Below, piece after piece: positions 19,513-28,265 of a stretch of DNA of 64,000 bases; the stretch's first letter is position 1, and the number at the start of each line of letters is the position of its first letter. Origin of the DNA: Bacteroidota bacterium. GTDB lineage: Bacteria > Bacteroidota > Rhodothermia > Rhodothermales > UBA10348. The stretch is from positions 1-64,000 of the forward strand of contig JAJCYP010000114.1 of the NCBI GenBank assembly GCA_029262855.1, in the 5' to 3' direction. The translations under genes were made by a program, and so were the position numbers. Under the pieces are notes generated by a model, which searched no databases, was not told where the DNA came from, and was given only the letters and a program-made list of their open reading frames with translations.

Positions 19513-22500
19513 ATGTACGCAGTGAACACACCTCGCAGCACTTACCGCGACGTCAGCCACCAGGCCTTCGTCCCGGTCCGGGCGCCTCGCTCCAGCAAGT
19601 CCTCCGGACCCAGCTGGATCATCCCGGCCCTCTCCTTTCTCGTCTCCGTCTTTCTGACGCTGCTCCTTACGGCCGATGCGGTCTTCGGTCAGTATTACCA
19701 GAAGCAGGCGGACGTGAAGGTCGAGATCACCAGCAACCGCGAGCGTGCGGAGAACGGTCAGCAAGTGACCTTCACCGTCACGGCCACGAACCTCGGGCCC
19801 GATGCGGCGCCGACGGTCTGGGTCTGGTTCGACACCTATGACACGGAGCAATGCTTCGAAGTCACTGAGGTAGACGGCGTTCCGGTGGGCTATGGGTTCA
19901 ACCTTCCCATCAAGTGGGGTGCGTCTCTGGGAGCCCCTGTGCCCTCGGGGAACGACTGGATTTTTGCCTCCCAGACCTTCAAGGTAAAGGGGAAGGTCAA
20001 GTGTGATCCCAAATTCTGGTTCTCCGGAAACGCGCGCATTACCGAGATAACGGGTGCCGTGGATCCAGACCTTTCAAACAACGGTCCTGCAGTTGCGGAG
20101 GTGCACAACACAAAGGCGGACCTGGATTTGATGGTGTTCACCACCCGGTCGAAAATCGGCATGCTGATGCAAAACACCGATCGCCTGGACCTGGAGAGCG
20201 GCGACATTTTGGCAAACAACAACCCGCCCGCAGACTTCCGTTTCCCAGCCGGCGGTACACCTCAGCGTCTTGAGCCACTCAACGGTGCGACAACCGCGGT
20301 GCTGTTGGATACGCCATTTGAAGACGTCGCCTTCGGGGACATCGCGGCGCAGACCTTTGCAGCCGGAACACTCAGCGGCCTCGACGCGGATGACACGGTG
20401 CTCATCCAGACGTCAGGCGGCAACACATTCAAGATCGGCAACATCGTTGAAGCCGGCGGCAAGGTCACATTCGAATACGAGCTCCTCCTGGAGGAAGAGC
20501 CCAAGGTCAACGACCTCGTCCACTTCCGGGTCAAGCTGACCAACAAGGGCCCCGACCGCAGCAGGAACATCAAGGTGCTCATCTCTGAGGATGACCCCCA
20601 CGGATGTTTCGAGCTCGTGGATGCCCAGTTCCCGTACACGTTCGCAGGGGACCAGCCGCAGCCGGTCAACCCCTTCAGCGATCCCATCGACGGGACGCTG
20701 TCTATTCAGGATCCCACCTGGTTCCCCCTGCCGGTCATTTGGAAACTGACGCTCGCAAAGCCCACTGGTCCGCACAATGACATCTTCGACATGGAGTTTG
20801 TCGATGTGGTTGGACGCGCCGTCTGTGGCGACTCATTCGGCCTCAAGGCGGAAGTGATCGACACGGGTTCGGCCGCCGATCACAGCCCGCAAGGCATCGT
20901 GAAGGCTACGGTCAAGGGCATCGGCAACGCTGACCTTCAGATCACGAAGGAAGTGGTCTACTTCGACGCCGACAAGGATCGCGGCGTGGTTGAGTTCGTC
21001 ATCAAGGTGAAGAACCTCGGCCCCGACCCGGCCACCTGGGTGCAGATCAAGGATCTGTATGACCCCAACAAGATGACCTTTGACCGGGCCTACTGGAATT
21101 TGGACAACGAGCAGTTTGCGTTTACCCCGCCGACGGCTGGCGACCTGACCGCCGGAGAGCACATCGCCATCTGGAAGATCGACAAGATCCTTCGCGGCGA
21201 GACCCGCGAGCTGCGTATCAAGTTCTTCTGTGACATCAAGGATGATCTGGTCAACACGGCCATGCTGCTCAGCCTGGACCAGTTCGATACGAACGCAGAC
21301 AACGACATGTCCGTTGCGACCGTCGTCAAGCTCGACTTCGGTGATGCGCCCGCTCCCTACAAGACCCTGCTGGAGGACAATGGTGCGCGTCACCGTCTGA
21401 TCCCGACCGGGCCGATGCTCGGCAGGCTGGTTGATGCCGACAATGACGGTGTACCCAGTGACGAAGCGCTGGGAGATGACGACCTGGACGGTACCGATGA
21501 CGAAGACGGCATCGTGTCGCCGAACCCGATATCAGTAATTGCGGGCAAGACGGAAAAATTCCGGATTCGCTACGCTGCACCGGACTCAGCGGCCCTGCTC
21601 AACCTCTGGTTCGACTTCAACGACGATGGCGACTGGGACGATTGGGGCGAGCACCCGATTCATAACCAGGTCTTGGCAGTCACGGGTCGTGACACGGGCA
21701 CCGGAGCCCCCCTGACGGCCATTGAAGACGTATTCGTCCCGGTCCTGCCGACCAGCGTCAACACCAAGCAGACCTTCATTCGCCTGCGTATCTGCTCCAA
21801 CAACATGGAGTGCAACGCCTACATCGGCCTGGCTCAGGACGGTGAGGTAGAAGACTACCAGGCGGAAATCGTCTCTCTGGACTTTGGTGATGCCAAGACC
21901 ACCGGCCAGACGCAGTTGCCGAACGGTGCCATGCACCCGGTTACCACGCTGACTCTCGGCCAGATGATCGATTCCGATCCGAACGGTCAGCAGTCTGTAG
22001 ATGCCGACGGCGATGACACCGATGGTGACTTCGACGGCGACGGCGATGACGAAGACGGCATCACGTTCCTGATCAAGAACGCACACGGGAAGGATTCCTT
22101 CTACAAGGGCGCGTTCAACACGCTTGTTGCCAATGTTGGTGGCAATCATGGCGGCTATCTGAGCGTCTTCCTTGACTGGAACATCGACGACAACCTGTTT
22201 GGAACGGGCGGTGAGATCGTGGTCAACGACCTGTGGGTCAATCCCGGCGACAACCTGGTGGGCTTTGACCTCCCAGACACCGGCGCGGTGGATGAGAACG
22301 CCTATGTGCGATTCCGTCTGTGCGCCAAGCCCGACGAGTGCAATATCCCGACGGGCAAGGCCAAGTCAGGTGGTGAGGTTGAGGATTATGTGGTTTGCCT
22401 CCTCGAGCCTGGCGATGACCTCATCGTCAAATCAGACGGCCAGCTCGGCTCTGTGACCCTGACCGGGAACGACGAGGTACGCGTAGCCAACAAGGATGAT

Positions 22501-25110
22501 GATACGCTCTTCCTGAACGAAATCGTGGACATCGGCCGCCTCACGGTCATGGGTACCAAGGCCGACGACTACCTGTACGTCGATCCGGACGCCATCCCTG
22601 CGGGTACGCTCATGGCGATGCTGGGCGACGGGCACGACACGATCGAGCTCGGTGACAACAACGACGTCTGGACGCAGGTCAAGCACCTCTTCGATGGTCC
22701 GAATGACGGTTCCATTGAACTCAGGGATCGGAAGACCACGGGAGTCAACCGCACGCTGTTCTACAGCGGTCTGGAGCCGATCTTCGACAACGTCAAGCCT
22801 GAGACCCGCATCTTCGCCTTCAACGGCGGCGCAGAGGACATCGTCCTTCGCGACGATGACTACTACGGCGATGGGTACTCCTTCATTGATTCCGATCAGG
22901 CAGAGGAAGTCACGTTCTACGGACCCAAGAAGGACATCCAGGTGATGGCTGGGACGGGCGAAGACACCATCGACTTCCGCGGACTGGACAAGACCCTCGG
23001 AGACGGTCAGACGGGGAACCCGTTCAGGAACTTCTCCTCCGTGGTCCTTTCCGGAAACGATGATGCCGACTATATCCTCGTCACGCCGATCAAGAAGGAT
23101 CTCTACGGCGTGAGTGTGCAGGGTGATCATCCGCAGATGTGCTACGGTGACGTCCTGGATATCCGGGAAGACTGGAAGGGCACCATCGCAAGCCTCGGTG
23201 AGATGAACGGTGGCATGGGTACGGTAACCTTCACCCCGTACTCCAACCTTGGCGACATTCCGTACACGGGCATCGAGGCGCTGGCCGACTACAAGGCTGA
23301 CCTCTCGATCGCCACCATTGTGGACCCTGAATGGAAGATGTTCTACCCGGGCGATGCCGTCGAGGTGACGGTCAAGGTGACCAACCTCGGCAAGGACAAG
23401 GCGCAGTGTGTGGCCGTTCCGGACATCCTGGATCCCAAGCTCTCGCTCTACGGCGATCCCAACCCGGGTGCGGGCATGTTCGCAGCCGCAGCTCCGCGCT
23501 GGTTCGACGGCAAGTCTGGCCAAAACGATCCTGATCGTGACGATTGGGTCCTCCGCAAGCTGCTCCCGGGCGACATGGCCTCCTTCCAGGCCTGGGCTGT
23601 GGTCAACTCGCAGATCGTGGGCTCGCTGGACATCCAGCAGGTGACCTCCTTCACCACGGATCCAGAGCTCTGGAACAACGCTGCCGAATTGGGCGAAATC
23701 AAGCCGACCTTTGCCTTCCCGGCCAAGGCTCTAGCCCAGGCCGCGCTCTTCTACAAGACCAACCTCGGCAAGGTCGGCCCGAACATGCACCTGGGCAGCG
23801 ATGTGCAGTTGGAGCGCATGATCGTGGGTCTCTTCCAGGGCACCCCGGGCATCGATGCCGCCGTGCTCTGCCGTATCCCGGATACGACCAACCCGATGAC
23901 GGGTGAGCTCTACTTCGAGGGATACGACATCGTCGGGCTCGGCAACCGCTGGCGTCCGTGTGACGACGGCCTCCCGTACCCGCTCGTGGTGACGGACCTC
24001 CATCGTGACCCGGAGACGGATCGCGTGTGGCTGTCAAGCTGGGGCTGGAATGGTCTCTACTACAGCGACAACGGTGGTCTCACCTGGCACAAGGCGCACG
24101 CCCAGCTGGGTGCCGGCAACGGTCCCTGGAGCTCGGTCTACGCCATCACCCAGGATGTGGACGGTTTTCTCTACATCTCGGCCAACAATGGCAATGTGTT
24201 CCGTTCGATGGACAAGGGAGACACCTGGCAGCAGGTCAGCTCGCTCCCGGGTGTGTCTGCGGACACTCCATGGTCGCTTGTGGCTCACCCGATGGAGCCG
24301 GGCGTGATCTACGCCGGTACCTTCGGCAACGGAGTCTTCGTGTCCAACGACTACGGCTTCACCTGGAACGAGCTCACAGGCAACAGCTTCTTGCTGGCCA
24401 ACAAGGCTGGTCACATTTTTGATTTGGAGTTCGATCCGGACATGATGACGCTGTTCGCAGGAACGGGCAAGGGCGTCTACCGCCTGGATGATCCGTCGCC
24501 GACCAGCGTAGACATCTGGAAGTTTGTCAACTCCAACATCCCGAATCCTCAGAACACGTGGGTGGGACGTCCGGAGATTCGCGACCTGGCGTTCGACATG
24601 ATGGGCAACCTCTACGCCGCCTCCTGGGGTCAGGGAGTGTTCGTCAACACGAACCCGACCCAGTCCTGGCCACCGGATTTCGAGCAGTACACGCTCCGTG
24701 AGCAGCAGGTGAGTTTCCTTGCCGTGTCTACCACGGGACAGGTGTACGCCAACTCCGCCAGCGAAGGCATCGTCAGCTTTGACCTGGCCGCCTCCGGCAC
24801 GTCAACTGCAACCGAGGATGAGATAGCCAGCGATGCGGTTCTGCCGGACGGCTTCGAGCTCCAGCAGAACTACCCGAACCCGTTCAACCCGGTGACCACG
24901 ATTGGATTCTCGGTCCCAGAAGGCGGTAGCGCCCGACTGAGCGTATTCGATGTCCTTGGCCGCGAAGTGAGCGTTCTGGTCGACGGCCACATCAACGCGG
25001 GTCAGCACCAGGTGACCTTCGATGCGGCCGGTCTCCCGACCGGGACGTACATCTACCGGCTCGAGACTCCTGGCTTCGCGATGACGAAGCAGCTCGTACT
25101 GATGAAGTAG
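19513..25110 (+). CDS. Giant T9SS-exported surface protein, fourth paralogue (DUF11-like N-terminal half)
   Basis: ORF called from 19480; MYAVNTPRS start preferred. DUF11-like repeats (VTFTVTATNLGPDAAPTVWVW), two GEVEDY domains, Asp-box propeller, C-terminus QQNYPNPFNPVTTIGFSVP...KQLVLMK. Confidence 0.9.
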   Translation: MYAVNTPRSTYRDVSHQAFVPVRAPRSSKSSGPSWIIPALSFLVSVFLTLLLTADAVFGQYYQKQADVKVEITSNRERAENGQQVTFTVTATNLGPDAAPTVWVWFDTYDTEQCFEVTEVDGVPVGYGFNLPIKWGASLGAPVPSGNDWIFASQTFKVKGKVKCDPKFWFSGNARITEITGAVDPDLSNNGPAVAEVHNTKADLDLMVFTTRSKIGMLMQNTDRLDLESGDILANNNPPADFRFPAGGTPQRLEPLNGATTAVLLDTPFEDVAFGDIAAQTFAAGTLSGLDADDTVLIQTSGGNTFKIGNIVEAGGKVTFEYELLLEEEPKVNDLVHFRVKLTNKGPDRSRNIKVLISEDDPHGCFELVDAQFPYTFAGDQPQPVNPFSDPIDGTLSIQDPTWFPLPVIWKLTLAKPTGPHNDIFDMEFVDVVGRAVCGDSFGLKAEVIDTGSAADHSPQGIVKATVKGIGNADLQITKEVVYFDADKDRGVVEFVIKVKNLGPDPATWVQIKDLYDPNKMTFDRAYWNLDNEQFAFTPPTAGDLTAGEHIAIWKIDKILRGETRELRIKFFCDIKDDLVNTAMLLSLDQFDTNADNDMSVATVVKLDFGDAPAPYKTLLEDNGARHRLIPTGPMLGRLVDADNDGVPSDEALGDDDLDGTDDEDGIVSPNPISVIAGKTEKFRIRYAAPDSAALLNLWFDFNDDGDWDDWGEHPIHNQVLAVTGRDTGTGAPLTAIEDVFVPVLPTSVNTKQTFIRLRICSNNMECNAYIGLAQDGEVEDYQAEIVSLDFGDAKTTGQTQLPNGAMHPVTTLTLGQMIDSDPNGQQSVDADGDDTDGDFDGDGDDEDGITFLIKNAHGKDSFYKGAFNTLVANVGGNHGGYLSVFLDWNIDDNLFGTGGEIVVNDLWVNPGDNLVGFDLPDTGAVDENAYVRFRLCAKPDECNIPTGKAKSGGEVEDYVVCLLEPGDDLIVKSDGQLGSVTLTGNDEVRVANKDDDTLFLNEIVDIGRLTVMGTKADDYLYVDPDAIPAGTLMAMLGDGHDTIELGDNNDVWTQVKHLFDGPNDGSIELRDRKTTGVNRTLFYSGLEPIFDNVKPETRIFAFNGGAEDIVLRDDDYYGDGYSFIDSDQAEEVTFYGPKKDIQVMAGTGEDTIDFRGLDKTLGDGQTGNPFRNFSSVVLSGNDDADYILVTPIKKDLYGVSVQGDHPQMCYGDVLDIREDWKGTIASLGEMNGGMGTVTFTPYSNLGDIPYTGIEALADYKADLSIATIVDPEWKMFYPGDAVEVTVKVTNLGKDKAQCVAVPDILDPKLSLYGDPNPGAGMFAAAAPRWFDGKSGQNDPDRDDWVLRKLLPGDMASFQAWAVVNSQIVGSLDIQQVTSFTTDPELWNNAAELGEIKPTFAFPAKALAQAALFYKTNLGKVGPNMHLGSDVQLERMIVGLFQGTPGIDAAVLCRIPDTTNPMTGELYFEGYDIVGLGNRWRPCDDGLPYPLVVTDLHRDPETDRVWLSSWGWNGLYYSDNGGLTWHKAHAQLGAGNGPWSSVYAITQDVDGFLYISANNGNVFRSMDKGDTWQQVSSLPGVSADTPWSLVAHPMEPGVIYAGTFGNGVFVSNDYGFTWNELTGNSFLLANKAGHIFDLEFDPDMMTLFAGTGKGVYRLDDPSPTSVDIWKFVNSNIPNPQNTWVGRPEIRDLAFDMMGNLYAASWGQGVFVNTNPTQSWPPDFEQYTLREQQVSFLAVSTTGQVYANSASEGIVSFDLAASGTSTATEDEIASDAVLPDGFELQQNYPNPFNPVTTIGFSVPEGGSARLSVFDVLGREVSVLVDGHINAGQHQVTFDAAGLPTGTYIYRLETPGFAMTKQLVLMK

Positions 25111-25117
25111 CAACGTC

Positions 25118-25151
25118 AACCCCCGGGGCCTTCGGGTCTCGGGGGTTTGTT
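25118..25151 (+). terminator. Rho-independent terminator downstream of 19513..25110
   Basis: AACCCCCGGGGCC TTCG GGTCTCGGGGGTT: 13-bp stem with two G:U pairs and UUCG tetraloop, then TGTTGT. Confidence 0.8.
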
Positions 25152-25209
25152 GTATCTGGCCGGCAGCCGCCGGCCTCGTCCGAATCGGCTCTGGATAAGC
25201 CCCTGAAGC

Positions 25210-27828
25210 ATGCACGCTGCACCCGTCGGCCACGCCGCCGCTCCTCCACATCCTGACGAGTTTCGCGCCATCTGGCGCATGGGAGGCATCCTCCTGGCCG
25301 CATTCACCGTGTGGGCGGCGCTCTTCAACCCATCTCGCTCCCAGTTCGATCAACAGACCGCCTCATTCGGCGGCGAAGGCTCAGGTTCTTCGAATTCTGG
25401 CCCTGCGTTCGTGGCGCCACCCCCGGACCTCAGCGCGCACATCGTCGCGGCGTCTGATTCTCCGGCCGATGTGTTCTGGGAGGACGGCTTCATGTTTCCC
25501 TACAAGGGAGTCTCAGGGGCGGTTCATGCGATGGTTCAGGCAACAGATGGGACCGTCTACGTCGGGGGCGCCTTCGAATTTGCCGGTGACGTCCGGGCCG
25601 GGAACGTGGTGCGCTGGAATCCGGTCACCAACGAATGGGCACCGCTTGGCGCCGGAGTGAACGGCCTGGTCTCGGCGCTGGCCCAAGGCTCAGACGGCAG
25701 GGTCTACGTGGGCGGATCGTTCACCGAGGCGAGTGGGGAGACGGCGATCGGCCTCGTGGCCTGGGATCCCATCCTGGGACAGTGGCAGTCGCTAAATGGA
25801 GCGCCCAATCAAGGCGTGAGCGCCCTGCAGCCCATGCTGGATGGCCGCCTGGCGGTCGGAGGCGCCTTCACGCTGGTCGACGGCCTGCCATCCCACGGGG
25901 TGGCGTTCTTCGATCCACTGTCCGACAGATGGGAGTCTGCGTCGGGGGGCGTCGGTGGTCCAGTGAATGTGCTGCACCGCGCAGCCAACGGTGACCTCAT
26001 TGCGGGTGGTTCGTTTGAGACCTTCGGTCACATTGCTCAGCTCCGGACCGGGGCATCCGCCTGGGAGGGTATGGGCGCTGGGGCGCCCGGTCCCGTCCAG
26101 ACCTTTCTGACGGTCCCTCTCGCCGAGGGTGTCCTCCTCGCGGGGGGACGATTTTCGTCCGGCCCGAATCCGGAGGAGTACCTCATTCGATGGAATGAGG
26201 GTGATGGCGAGTGGATCTCCACGGCCGCCGGGCTGAACGGAGCCATCGATGGGTTGATGGTGCTGCCGGGCGGTGACCTTCTGGCCGTTGGATCGTTCAC
26301 GAAGGCAAACGGGAGCGAAGCGCGCGGAGCCGCCGTCCACGACGGCCAGAGCTGGAAGCACATCGCCAATCACAATTCCAGAGTGCAGGCCCTGCTTGAG
26401 CTTTCGGACGGACGGGTTCTCGTTGGGGGAGCATTTACCACGCTGAATGGCCAGCACGCCGATGGGCTCGCCGCGCTATTGCCGGACACTGGCAATTGGA
26501 TACCTCTGGAGGCACCAGTAGACGGTGTGGGGGTCGACGGCCCAGTGTTTGACGTCGTGGCCCGGCATGATGGAGCCGCCTTCGCCTCGGGCGTCTTCAC
26601 GCGTGCGGGGGGAGATTCCATGGCCTCGATTGCCGCCTGGGAGGCGTCCTCAAGAACGTGGAAACCGCTTGGCGAGGGTCTGAACAACCTCGTAAAGACG
26701 ATGGCAGTAGATGACACCGGTGGGCTTTACGCGGGTGGGTACTTCACCGCTTCAGGTTCCACGGACCTGGCGTACGTAGCCTACTGGGATGGCTCGACGT
26801 GGAATGCACTGGGCGCCGGCCTGAATGGCGCCGTGGAGGACATCGCGATTGGACCTGACGGGATGGTCTATGCCGCCGGATACTTCTCGCTGGCCGGTGG
26901 AACGCCGGCCGACGGGGTCGCGCGGTGGGACCCCTCGACGAGCGAATGGATAGCCATTGGAAGCGGGATGAACTCGGGCGTGGATGCCATCGCGGTTGCG
27001 GCAGACGGTACGGTCTACGCTGGAGGCTCATTCACCCTCGCGAGCGGAAGGGCCGCCTCTGGCATTGCCGCCTGGAGTCCTTCGTCCGGGGTCTGGAGGC
27101 CGCTCGGATTCGGCAAGAACAGCATCGTCCGGGCGTTGACCATAGCGAAAGACGGCGACCTCTACGCCGGGGGCCTCTTCACGCGGGCAGGTACTGTTGC
27201 TGCAGACTACGTGGCCAGGTGGAATCCTGCGCAAGAGATGTGGCACCCGCTCGGGCTCGGATTGAACAGCGCGGTACGTGCGCTCGAATCCGCACCCGAC
27301 GGCAGCGTTGTCGTGGGAGGTGTCTTTACCCGGGCCGGTGCCGAGGACGTGCCACATATCGCAAGATGGATCCCGGGCGACTCCAGGTGGGAGGGACTCG
27401 GAAGTGGAACGAACGCCTCGGTGCGCGGCATGGCCCACGGGCCTGACGGCACGCTGTATCTCGGCGGCTTCTTTACACGCGCAGGGGACAAGGACGCTGC
27501 ACACTTCAGCATCTGGACTGGCGAGGCCGTGAGCACCGCCACCACTCCAACGCCCGAAGTGCCAAGTGGGGTTGAGCTCCATCAGAACTATCCGAACCCA
27601 TTTAATCCCGTCACGACCATCGCCTTCGATCTCGCGGAGGCCGGTCACGTGAGGCTTTCGGTCTTTGACCTCCTGGGTCGCGAACTCCAGGTACTGGTCG
27701 ATGGCAGGGGAGAGGCCGGTCGGAATGAGGCCGTATTCGATGCCTCCGCCCTGGCCACCGGGACCTTCATTTACCGCCTGGACACCCCAAACGGGTCCGT
27801 GGCGAAGACGCTCACCGTAATCAGGTAG
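25210..27828 (+). CDS. T9SS-exported protein with 14 VGGxFTxAG repeats (predicted double beta-propeller)
   Basis: 872 aa; ~48-aa repeats DGxVYxGGxFTxAGG..VAxWDPxxxxWxxLGxGLN; C-terminus HQNYPNPFNPVTTIAFDLAEAG...KTLTVIR. Confidence 0.88.
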   Translation: MHAAPVGHAAAPPHPDEFRAIWRMGGILLAAFTVWAALFNPSRSQFDQQTASFGGEGSGSSNSGPAFVAPPPDLSAHIVAASDSPADVFWEDGFMFPYKGVSGAVHAMVQATDGTVYVGGAFEFAGDVRAGNVVRWNPVTNEWAPLGAGVNGLVSALAQGSDGRVYVGGSFTEASGETAIGLVAWDPILGQWQSLNGAPNQGVSALQPMLDGRLAVGGAFTLVDGLPSHGVAFFDPLSDRWESASGGVGGPVNVLHRAANGDLIAGGSFETFGHIAQLRTGASAWEGMGAGAPGPVQTFLTVPLAEGVLLAGGRFSSGPNPEEYLIRWNEGDGEWISTAAGLNGAIDGLMVLPGGDLLAVGSFTKANGSEARGAAVHDGQSWKHIANHNSRVQALLELSDGRVLVGGAFTTLNGQHADGLAALLPDTGNWIPLEAPVDGVGVDGPVFDVVARHDGAAFASGVFTRAGGDSMASIAAWEASSRTWKPLGEGLNNLVKTMAVDDTGGLYAGGYFTASGSTDLAYVAYWDGSTWNALGAGLNGAVEDIAIGPDGMVYAAGYFSLAGGTPADGVARWDPSTSEWIAIGSGMNSGVDAIAVAADGTVYAGGSFTLASGRAASGIAAWSPSSGVWRPLGFGKNSIVRALTIAKDGDLYAGGLFTRAGTVAADYVARWNPAQEMWHPLGLGLNSAVRALESAPDGSVVVGGVFTRAGAEDVPHIARWIPGDSRWEGLGSGTNASVRGMAHGPDGTLYLGGFFTRAGDKDAAHFSIWTGEAVSTATTPTPEVPSGVELHQNYPNPFNPVTTIAFDLAEAGHVRLSVFDLLGRELQVLVDGRGEAGRNEAVFDASALATGTFIYRLDTPNGSVAKTLTVIR
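25525..27500 (+). repeat. 14 tandem protein repeats (VGGxFTxAG type) encoded in 25210..27828
   Basis: Counted by hand: VYVGGAFEFAGD, VYVGGSFTEASG, LAVGGAFTLVDG, LIAGGSFETFGH, LLAGGRFSSGPN, LLAVGSFTKANG, VLVGGAFTTLNG, AFASGVFTRAGG, LYAGGYFTASGS, VYAAGYFSLAGG, VYAGGSFTLASG, LYAGGLFTRAGT, VVVGGVFTRAGA, LYLGGFFTRAGD. Confidence 0.85.
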
Positions 27829-27873
27829 CGTGTCCACACAGCGGAAGGCTCTCACCACCGAAGTGGCACTTGA

Positions 27874-27911
27874 GCCCCGGCTCGCTGACACGGCGGGTCG
27901 GGGTTCTTTCT
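27874..27911 (+). terminator. Rho-independent terminator downstream of 25210..27828
   Basis: CCCCGGCTCGC tgacac GGCGGGTCGGGG (with wobbles) then TTCTTTCTT. Confidence 0.6.
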
Positions 27912-28061
27912 TGTCGGCGGCACCGGCCACGTGAGGTCGACAACGCAAATGTCTGTTTTCTGATCGTAATCATCCTCAAGCGGCACGCGACTTTCCCACG
28001 GACGGTCGCGCTGCCTGACACATGAAGGCTGACTGAACCACGGTTCTGGCAAGCAGCCCTA

Positions 28062-28101
28062 CGAGGCCTCTGGTTGGCGGACTGGAGGCCTCGGTCTTTT
28101 T
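28062..28101 (+). terminator. Second terminator in the same intergenic region
   Basis: CGAGGCCTC tggttggcggactg GAGGCCTCG then gtcTTTTTat. Confidence 0.7.
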
Positions 28102-28132
28102 ATATGACCCGCGGTTGGCAACCGCTGGGAGC

Positions 28133-28149
28133 ACAAATCGGACATTTGT
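28133..28149 (+). promoter_or_regulatory. Recurrent intergenic motif ACAAATCGGACATTTGT
   Basis: Same core with perfect 6-bp inverted arms ACAAAT/ATTTGT; upstream of the 28266 gene. Confidence 0.45.
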
Positions 28150-28265
28150 TCTCGTATTAGATAATCGGAGCTTCGGATTAAGAGGCGCACCGCTTGTCCG
28201 TCTGGCACCCACCAGGCTGGTCACGGCAGATAGCCCTCGCTTCCATTCATGATCATGCCCACAAC

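Noticed and set aside
22432-23523. Minus-strand ORF of 363 aa inside the fourth giant gene
   Set aside because: Antisense of repetitive Asp/Gly-rich coding sequence, which generates long open antisense frames; no signal or family motif.
3006-25110. Idea that the giant proteins are RTX/type I secreted toxins
   Set aside because: Asp/Gly-rich repeats do not match the GGxGxDxUx nonapeptide, and all have T9SS-type C-terminal domains and N-terminal signal peptides.
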